Positions 31,572 through 37,996 of a DNA stretch of 37,996 bases are shown here, piece after piece. Below the pieces are notes generated by a model. That model was not told where the DNA came from, ran no database searches, and was given only the letters and a program-made list of their open reading frames with translations. Position 1 is the stretch's first letter. Each line of letters begins with the position of its first letter. This DNA is from Streptomyces glomeratus (lineage in GTDB: Bacteria > Actinomycetota > Actinomycetes > Streptomycetales > Streptomycetaceae), in the NCBI RefSeq assembly GCF_021462825.1, contig NZ_JAKEEB010000046.1:1-37996 (forward strand), read 5' to 3'. The translations under genes were made by a program, and so were the position numbers.

Positions 31572-34046
31572 CTAGGCGACCCGGATGCCCACGATGCAGG
31601 TGTCGTCGTCGGTGTCCGACTTGCTGTAGGTCAGGAGGCGGTCCAGCTGCTGGTCCAGCGTGGGGGGCACGATCCGCGCGGCGGTCAGCAGCTGGGCGAG
31701 GGACTCCTCCACGGAGCGGTCACGGCGCTCGATCAGGCCGTCCGTGTACATCAGCAGTGTGTCGTCGACGGCCAGCTGGACCTCGTGCTCCTCGTACACG
31801 GCCTCCGGCACGGCGCCCAGCAGCATGCCCTGGACCAGAGGCAGCGCTGAGGCCTCGCCGCCGCGCACCAGGACGGGCGGCAGATGGCCCGCCCGCGCCC
31901 AGCGCAGGGTGTGGCGGTGCGGGTCGTACAACCCGCAGACCGCCGTGGCGGTGACCGCGCCGGTCAGATGGTGCGCCACCATGTTGAGCCAGGACAGCAA
32001 CTGGGCGGGCCCGGCGCCCGTCACGGCCAGGCCCCGCAGCGCGTTGCGCAGCACGACCATGCTCGTGGCCGCCTCGATGCCGTGTCCGGCGACGTCGCCC
32101 ACGCACAACAGCACCAGCCGGGACGGCAGGACGACCGCGTCGTACCAGTCGCCGCCCACCAGCTGCTCCGTCTCCGCGGGCCGGTAGCGCACCGCCACCT
32201 GGAGGCCGTCGGCCTCCAGCGGGGCCTGCGCCGGCGGCATGATGGCGTGCTGCAACTGCAGGGTGAGCCGGTTGCGCTCACTCGCCTGCTGTTCGGTGTG
32301 CGCGAGCTGGTCCCGGGTCGCGGCGAGCGCCACCTCCGTCCAGTGGTGCGCGGAGATGTCTTGGTAGGCGCCGCGTACGACGAACAGCCGCCCGTCGGAG
32401 TCCAGGACCGGTTCGGCCACCACGCGGATGTGACGGGTCACCCCGTCGGGGCGTTGCAGCCGGAAGGCCGTGGACGCGGGCCGTCGCTGGTGGAGCAGGG
32501 TGCGCAGGAACCTGCCGATGGCGACGGCGTCGTCGGGATGTGCGTACGCGGACAACTGCTCCAGGGGCACCGGAGGGCTCGACGCGGGCTTGCCGTGGAG
32601 GGCGAAGAGCTGGCCGTTCCAGGTGATCTCGCCGGTGAGCAGGTTCTCCTCGAATCCGCCGATGCGGCCGAGGCGCTGGGCGTGCTGGAGCAGACTCGCA
32701 AGACGTGCCGTCTCGTCCTCGATGCGCCAGATGAGCAGCAGGCTGTTGGCGTGCCGGCTGATGCTGATGTCGGCGACCGCCGCCAGCGGGACGTCGCCCA
32801 CCAGGGCGGTGAGCCTCATACGGTGGGCGCGGAAGGGCTCGCCCGTGGCGTAGACACGCTCTATCCGGTCGAACAGCTCGCTGTCCCCGGCGGCCATCGG
32901 GTACGCCTCCAGCAGCAGGGCACCGTTGACGACGCCCCGCGGCCGGCCGGCCGGGTCGAGGAAGCGGCTGTTGGCGTGATGGATACGGAAGTCGACGAGG
33001 TTCCCGCCGGCGTCGAGGTGCGGCACCAGCACCAGAGCGGGGTCGTGCAGCCCGTCCGCCAGGTCCATCAGCTCCGCCGCGTCCGGCACGACGCGCGGCT
33101 TCGCCGCCCCGTCGGGGTGCAGCCGGGCAGAGGTCTCCAGGGTGTGGGCGCACAGCTCGGCCAGGGCCTCGATCTGACGGACGATCTGCGGCGGCTGCGG
33201 CTCCAGCGGGACGGGCCAGGCGATCTCCAGCACCCCGTGGATACGTCCGCCGGCACCGGCGGGCAGGGCCACCCTTCCGCCGTCCGGATGCTGGTGCCGG
33301 CCGATGGAGGGCAGACCGGTCTCGGACAGGGAGGGGATCCACTGCCCCGCACGCTCGGCGAGACCGCGACGCGCCACGGTCGCCACACCCGGGGGGACAT
33401 ACCGCCAGCGGCCGGCCTCCGCCGCCGAGAATCCGGCGCAGCCCGCCAGCGTGAGGGAGCCGTCCGGGCCCACGGCCCAGATGGCGACGGCCTCCGCGCC
33501 GAGCGGGGTCAGGGCGTGCTCCAGCAGGGAGTCGGCGACCGCCTGGGTGTCGTCGGCGGCCAGCGCGCCGCTCTCGGCGGCCCGCAGCCGTACGGCGGGG
33601 GACCCGCCCTGCGGCGAGCCAGGGTCCGCGGCGCCCTCCGCCTGGCCGCCTTGGTTCGTCGCGGCGGCCAGGAAGGCCGCGGTGACCTCCGAGACCCGGT
33701 CGCGGGCCGCCTGGTTGATGACCTCGACCGCGAATTCGAGCGGTGTGGTGCCCGCCTGCTCGGTCAGCTCGGCGAGTTGGCGGGCCGCCTGTGCCGGTCC
33801 GCAGCCCAGCCGTTCGACCAGGATGCCCTTGGCGAGTTCGACCAGGGCGCGCCCGTCGGCCTCGGCGTGCGCCGCCAGCACCTCGCGCCGCAGCCGTTCG
33901 ACGGTGGCCGCCAGCCTTCCGACGGGCGAGACGGAGGGCCGCGCCGCGCCACCAGGCTCCGCCGGACCGGTGCCGGCCGGCTCCGGCGGTTCGGCGCCGA
34001 CCGGATGCGTGGCGGGCGGCTCGGGGGGCTGTCGGGGAGTGCTCAC
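31572..34046 (-). CDS. ANTAR-GAF-PAS-PP2C (SpoIIE-type) phosphatase
   Basis: An 824-aa multidomain signalling protein. Residues 1-45 are Pro/Glu-rich. Residues about 55-112 form an ANTAR-like three-helix unit (ALVELAKGILVERLGCGPAQ). A GAF domain follows at about 165-310, two PAS-like domains at about 330-440 and 450-570 (RIGGFEENLLTGEITWN, AYAHPDDAVAIGRFL), and a PP2C/SpoIIE phosphatase at about 590-824. The metal-binding phosphatase residues look intact: VGGDWYD, VGDVAGHGIEA, MYTDGLIERRD and DTDDDTCIV. It probably dephosphorylates an anti-sigma-factor antagonist. GTG at 34046 has GAGGAA about 10 nt upstream. It lies 96 nt after the hybrid kinase gene, so they are probably co-transcribed. Confidence 0.9.
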   Translation of the reverse strand: MSTPRQPPEPPATHPVGAEPPEPAGTGPAEPGGAARPSVSPVGRLAATVERLRREVLAAHAEADGRALVELAKGILVERLGCGPAQAARQLAELTEQAGTTPLEFAVEVINQAARDRVSEVTAAFLAAATNQGGQAEGAADPGSPQGGSPAVRLRAAESGALAADDTQAVADSLLEHALTPLGAEAVAIWAVGPDGSLTLAGCAGFSAAEAGRWRYVPPGVATVARRGLAERAGQWIPSLSETGLPSIGRHQHPDGGRVALPAGAGGRIHGVLEIAWPVPLEPQPPQIVRQIEALAELCAHTLETSARLHPDGAAKPRVVPDAAELMDLADGLHDPALVLVPHLDAGGNLVDFRIHHANSRFLDPAGRPRGVVNGALLLEAYPMAAGDSELFDRIERVYATGEPFRAHRMRLTALVGDVPLAAVADISISRHANSLLLIWRIEDETARLASLLQHAQRLGRIGGFEENLLTGEITWNGQLFALHGKPASSPPVPLEQLSAYAHPDDAVAIGRFLRTLLHQRRPASTAFRLQRPDGVTRHIRVVAEPVLDSDGRLFVVRGAYQDISAHHWTEVALAATRDQLAHTEQQASERNRLTLQLQHAIMPPAQAPLEADGLQVAVRYRPAETEQLVGGDWYDAVVLPSRLVLLCVGDVAGHGIEAATSMVVLRNALRGLAVTGAGPAQLLSWLNMVAHHLTGAVTATAVCGLYDPHRHTLRWARAGHLPPVLVRGGEASALPLVQGMLLGAVPEAVYEEHEVQLAVDDTLLMYTDGLIERRDRSVEESLAQLLTAARIVPPTLDQQLDRLLTYSKSDTDDDTCIVGIRVA

Positions 34047-34142
34047 GGTTGGCCTGTTCCTCGGCTGGGACGTCCGGGGACGCCATACGGAGGGCGCCGG
34101 TCGGCGCCTGGTCGGCAGATGCGCACGGCGGGTGTCCCCCCC

Positions 34143-37100
34143 TCAGGCGGGCAGCCAGCGTCGGACACAGGCGATGAGGTCGCCTGTGTCCACAGGCTTG
34201 GTGACGTAGTCGTTCGCCCCGGACGCGAGGCTCTTCTCCTGGTCGCCCGGCATCGCCTTCGCGGTGACGGCGATGATGGGCAGGTCGGCGTACTGGGGCA
34301 TCGTGCGGATCTCGGTCGTGGCGGCGTAACCGTCCATCTCCGGCATCATCACGTCCATCAGCACCACCGCGATCTCGGGGTGGGACAGCAAGGTCTCGAT
34401 GCCCTTGCGGCCGTTCTCCGCGTGCAGCACGCGGAAGCCTTGCAGCTCCAGGATCCCGCTGAGCGCGAAGAGGTTGCGCGCGTCGTCGTCGACCACCAGC
34501 ACGGTACGGCCGAGGAACGCGTCGTCCACCGGCTGGGTGGCCGTGTGCTGCGGCTCCTCGATGCGGACCAGGGACAGCACGTCTCCCGGCTCTTCGGCGG
34601 ACAGATGCAGGGTGATGTGCTCGCGCAGCTCGTCGAGGCTGGACAGGAAGTCCAGTTGCCGGCCCCCCGAGCGGGACCGCAGGGCCTGCTCCTGGGCCAG
34701 GTCCACCCGGTGGCCGCTGTGCACGAGCACGGGAACGCTCGCCAGCGCCGAGTCGCCCTGCATCGCGTCCAGGAAACGTGAGGCCTCCTCGTCCGGCATG
34801 CCGAGTTCGAGGACGACGCAGTGGCACGGTTCCGCGGCCAGCGCGCTGGCCGCCTCCTGCGCCCCGATCGCGGTGATGATGTCGATCGCCCCGCGCGCGT
34901 CGCCGGTGTCGTGGTCCTGCGCGATGTCCGCGACCGCGCTCTCCGCGACCAGGGTCAGCAGACCGCGCGGGCGCTCCTCGACGACCAGCAGCCGGCGTCT
35001 GCGCTGTCCGGGCACCACCGGCGCGGCGGAGGAGTCCGGACGCGGGGCCGGCACCACCTCGGAGGGCGCCGTGCGGACGGAATCCTCCGGCGGCCGGGCG
35101 CCGCCGTCCATCAGCTCCTCGAAGTCCGGGCGCGCCACGGGCAGATAGAGGGTGAAGGTACTGCCCTGACCGGGCGTGCTGTCGACCGTGACGGCGCCCC
35201 CGAGCAGATGGGCGATCTCCCGGGTGATCGACAGGCCGAGTCCGGTGCCGCCGTACTTGCGGCTGGTCGTCCCGTCCGCCTGCTGGAACGCTCCGAAGAT
35301 CGTCTCGAGTTGCTGATGGGGGATGCCGATGCCGGTGTCCTTCACCCGGAAGGCCACGATGGTCCCGCCGCGGAAGACTCCCCGGGGCACCTCGGAGTCG
35401 GCGGCCGGCTCGATACGCAGCTCGACGCTTCCCTGCTCGGTGAACTTGACCGCGTTGGACAGCAGGTTGCGCAGGATCTGACGCAGCCGGGAGTCGTCGG
35501 TGAGCAGGTCGGCCGGGGCGCCCGGGGCCGTGGTCACCGTGAACTCCAGGCTCTTCTGCGTGGTCATCGGGCGGAACGTCGCCTCGACGTACTCCAGCAG
35601 CTGCCGCAGCGAGACCCGTTCCGGGCTGACGTCCATCTTGCCCGCCTCGACCTTCGACAGGTCGAGGATGTCGTTGATCAGCTGGAGCAGGTCGGAGCCC
35701 GCGGAGTGGATGATGCCCGCGTACTCGACCTGCTTCGGGGTGAGGTTGCGCGACGGGTTCTGGGCGAGCAACTGGGCCAGGATGAGTAGGCTGTTCAGCG
35801 GGGTGCGCAGTTCATGGCTCATGTTCGCCAGGAACTCCGACTTGTACTTGGAGGCCAGCGCCAGCTCCTGGGCGCGGGTCTCCAGTTCCTGCCGGGCCTG
35901 TTCGATCTGGAGGTTCTTGGCCTCGATGTCGCGGTTCTGCGAGGCGAGCAGGGACGCCTTCTCCTCCAGCTCGGCGTTGGAACGCTGGAGTTCCTCCTGC
36001 TGCACCTGCAACTCCTCGGAACGGGCCTGGAGTTCGGTGGTCAGCCGCTGGGACTCCTCCAGCAGCTCGTCGGTACGGGCGTTGGCCACGATGGTGTTGA
36101 GGTTGACGCCGATGGTCGGCATCAGCTGGCCCAGGAAGTCCTGGTGGATCTGGGTGAAGCGGGTGACGGAGGCCAGCTCGATCACGCCGAGCACCTGCTC
36201 CTCGACCACGATGGGCAGCACCACCAGGGCGCTCGGCACGATCCGGCCGAGGCCCGAGGAGATGGTCACGTATCCCGGCGGAAGCTCCTCCACGCCGATG
36301 GCGCGGCGGCTGCGCGCGGCCTGGCCGACCAGCGAGCGGCCCACGGGGATACGGGTCGGCCGTTCCTCCTCGTCCGGGAAGCCGTACGAGCCCACGAGCC
36401 GCAGCTCGGGCCCGCGTTCGGTGTCCTCCGCCAGGTAGAAGGCGCCGTACTGGGCCGACACCAGGGGCGTCAGCTCGTCCATGATCAGCTCTGCGACGAC
36501 GGGCAGGTCACGGTGGCCCTGCATCAGGCCGGAGATCCGGGCGAGGTTGGTCTTCAGCCAGTCCTGCTCCTGGTTGGCCCGCGTGGTCTCGCGCAGGGAC
36601 CCCACCATGGAGTTGATGTTGTCCTTGAGCTCGGCGACCTCGCCGGAGGCCTCCACGGTGATCGAGCGGGTCAGGTCCCCCTCGGCGACCGCGCTCGCGA
36701 CCTCGGCGATCGCCCGGACCTGCCGGGTGAGGTTCCCGGCCAGTTCGTTGACGTTCTCCGTCAGCCGCTTCCAGGTGCCCTCGACACCTTCCACCTCGGC
36801 CTGCCCGCCGAGCCGCCCCTCGCTGCCGACCTCCCGTGCCACCCGGGTGACCTCGGCCGCGAACGACGAGAGCTGGTCGACCATCGTGTTGATGGTGGTC
36901 TTGAGCTCGAGGATCTCGCCGCGGGCGTCGACGTCGATCTTCTTCGACAGATCGCCGTTGGCCACCGCGGTCGTCACCAGCGCGATGTTGCGGACCTGGC
37001 CGGTGAGGTTGTTGGCCATCGAGTTGACGTTGTCCGTGAGGTCCTTCCAGGTGCCCGCCACGTTGGGCACGTGCGCCTGACCGCCCAGCCGTCCCTCGGT

Positions 37101-37996
37101 GCCGACCTCGCGGGCGACGCGGGTGACCTCGTCGGCGAACGCGGACAGCGTGTCGACCATGGTGTTGATGACGTCCGCGAGGGCCGCGACCTCCCCCTTG
37201 GCCTCGACGGTGATCTTCTGCGACAGGTCGCCGCGTGCCACGGCGGTGGCGACCTGGGCGATCGAGCGGACCTGGCCCGTCAGGTTCGACGCCATCACAT
37301 TGACGTTGTCCGTCAGGTCCTTCCAGGTCCCCGACGCGCCCCGGACGATGGCCTGTCCGCCGAGGTTGCCCTCGGTGCCGACCTCGCGGGCGACGCGGGT
37401 GACCTCGTCGGCGAACGCGGAGAGCTGGTCGACCATCGTGTTGATGGTGTTCTTCAGTTCGAGGATCTCTCCGCGGGCGTCGACGGTGATCTTCTGGGAG
37501 AGGTCGCCCTGGGCGACCGCGGTGGCCACCTGGGCCACGTTGCGGACCTGTGCGGTGAGGTTGCCCGCCATGAAGTTGACGGAGTCGGTCAGGTCGCGCC
37601 AGGTGCCCCTGACCCCCTTGACGTCCGCCTGTCCGCCCAGCCGTCCCTCGGTGCCGACCTCGCGGGCGACGCGGGTGACCTCGTCGGCGAAGGCGGAGAG
37701 CTGGTCGACCATCGTGTTGATGGTGTTCTTCAGTTCGAGGATCTCTCCGCGGGCGTCGACGGTGATCTTCTGGGAGAGGTCGCCCTCGGCGACCGCGGTG
37801 GCCACCTGGGCGACGTTGCGGACCTGTGCGGTGAGGTTGCCCGCCATGAAGTTGACGGAGTCGGTCAGGTCGCGCCAGGTGCCCCTGACCCCCTTGACGT
37901 CCGCCTGTCCGCCCAGCCGTCCCTCGGTGCCGACCTCGCGGGCGACGCGGGTGACCTCGTCGGCGAAGGCGGAGAGCTGGTCGACCATCGTGTTGA
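34143..37996 (-). CDS. Hybrid histidine kinase with tandem HAMP array (5' end outside window)
   Basis: The last 1281 residues are visible. Five 92-residue HAMP units (1-460; WRDLTDSVNFMAGNLTAQVR type) precede a GAF domain (about 480-635), a coiled coil (640-715), HisKA with phospho-His725 in SHELRTPLN, HATPase_c (830-950, GTGLGLS), a degenerate receiver (1000-1130) and a functional-looking receiver (1160-1281; Asp1212 in VLMDVMMPEMDGY, Lys1264). The design resembles bacterial and fungal group III kinases and, from memory, the Streptomyces osmoadaptation kinase OsaA. The gene continues beyond position 37996; an ATG at 37988 is internal. It probably signals with the downstream PP2C phosphatase. 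Confidence 0.93.
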   Translation of the reverse strand, partial: NTMVDQLSAFADEVTRVAREVGTEGRLGGQADVKGVRGTWRDLTDSVNFMAGNLTAQVRNVAQVATAVAEGDLSQKITVDARGEILELKNTINTMVDQLSAFADEVTRVAREVGTEGRLGGQADVKGVRGTWRDLTDSVNFMAGNLTAQVRNVAQVATAVAQGDLSQKITVDARGEILELKNTINTMVDQLSAFADEVTRVAREVGTEGNLGGQAIVRGASGTWKDLTDNVNVMASNLTGQVRSIAQVATAVARGDLSQKITVEAKGEVAALADVINTMVDTLSAFADEVTRVAREVGTEGRLGGQAHVPNVAGTWKDLTDNVNSMANNLTGQVRNIALVTTAVANGDLSKKIDVDARGEILELKTTINTMVDQLSSFAAEVTRVAREVGSEGRLGGQAEVEGVEGTWKRLTENVNELAGNLTRQVRAIAEVASAVAEGDLTRSITVEASGEVAELKDNINSMVGSLRETTRANQEQDWLKTNLARISGLMQGHRDLPVVAELIMDELTPLVSAQYGAFYLAEDTERGPELRLVGSYGFPDEEERPTRIPVGRSLVGQAARSRRAIGVEELPPGYVTISSGLGRIVPSALVVLPIVVEEQVLGVIELASVTRFTQIHQDFLGQLMPTIGVNLNTIVANARTDELLEESQRLTTELQARSEELQVQQEELQRSNAELEEKASLLASQNRDIEAKNLQIEQARQELETRAQELALASKYKSEFLANMSHELRTPLNSLLILAQLLAQNPSRNLTPKQVEYAGIIHSAGSDLLQLINDILDLSKVEAGKMDVSPERVSLRQLLEYVEATFRPMTTQKSLEFTVTTAPGAPADLLTDDSRLRQILRNLLSNAVKFTEQGSVELRIEPAADSEVPRGVFRGGTIVAFRVKDTGIGIPHQQLETIFGAFQQADGTTSRKYGGTGLGLSITREIAHLLGGAVTVDSTPGQGSTFTLYLPVARPDFEELMDGGARPPEDSVRTAPSEVVPAPRPDSSAAPVVPGQRRRRLLVVEERPRGLLTLVAESAVADIAQDHDTGDARGAIDIITAIGAQEAASALAAEPCHCVVLELGMPDEEASRFLDAMQGDSALASVPVLVHSGHRVDLAQEQALRSRSGGRQLDFLSSLDELREHITLHLSAEEPGDVLSLVRIEEPQHTATQPVDDAFLGRTVLVVDDDARNLFALSGILELQGFRVLHAENGRKGIETLLSHPEIAVVLMDVMMPEMDGYAATTEIRTMPQYADLPIIAVTAKAMPGDQEKSLASGANDYVTKPVDTGDLIACVRRWLPA
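36580..37996. repeat. 276-bp tandem repeats encoding HAMP units
   Basis: The HAMP region repeats at DNA level with an exact 276-bp period: the segment CGGCGAAGGC or its variant starts at 37961, 37685, 37409 and 37133, with a diverged copy near 36857. The two right-most copies are nearly identical, differing mainly at a GAG/CAG-type codon (AEGDL versus AQGDL), which implies recent duplication or gene conversion. Confidence 0.88.

Noticed and set aside
31884..34781. 965-codon + strand open frame
   Set aside because: It is antisense to the PP2C phosphatase and hybrid kinase genes and lacks domain signatures.
1..37996. CRISPR arrays, tRNA or rRNA genes, insertion sequences, integrase attachment sites
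   Set aside because: None seen: the repeats found are short tandem or coding HAMP repeats, and no transposase or integrase motif is present in any frame.

Overview
The window is high-GC actinobacterial chromosome, almost certainly Streptomyces. Signs are GC-rich third codon positions with long antisense shadow frames, frequent GTG starts, ATGA/GTGA overlaps, a LAL-type LuxR regulator with a rare TTA codon, and a sulfate-assimilation operon whose order matches my memory of the S. coelicolor sirA-cysH-cysC-cysD-cysN-sulfonate ABC-CbiX block. No RNA genes, insertion sequences, CRISPR arrays or integrases were seen.

Layout. 1-2355: end of an unknown + strand gene, an aldo/keto reductase-DUF427 pair on the minus strand, and a TetR-family regulator facing away from it. 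2413-11669: a compact secondary-metabolism-like island. It holds a translationally coupled P450 and acyl-CoA-dehydrogenase-like gene (minus), a divergent second P450 (plus), a drug/metabolite MFS exporter (plus) and a large LAL regulator (minus). Strong hairpins bound it. It has no PKS, NRPS, terpene or RiPP core gene, both P450s have altered I-helix catalytic motifs, and the dehydrogenase lacks the usual catalytic Glu. This is the best candidate for an undescribed system.

12161-21565: one minus-strand sulfur operon. A 27-codon leader peptide is followed by sulfite reductase, a 59-aa zinc-ribbon protein, APS reductase, APS kinase, both ATP-sulfurylase subunits, a sulfonate-type ABC transporter (binding protein, ATPase, permease) and a CbiX-type sirohydrochlorin chelatase. 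Together these take sulfate or sulfonates to sulfide and supply the siroheme that the reductase needs.

21691-30470: housekeeping and accessory genes: a GNAT acetyltransferase, a secreted protein of unknown function, a GAF-domain regulator with a C-terminal winged-helix-like region, AidB, a YihY/BrkB membrane protein, and a type-B carboxylesterase.

30522-37996: a homocysteine S-methyltransferase, then a signalling pair: an ANTAR-GAF-PAS-PP2C phosphatase and the C-terminal 1281 residues of a very large hybrid histidine kinase. The kinase carries a tandem HAMP array with a 276-bp period and runs off the right edge. The pair suggests stress or osmotic-type signalling.
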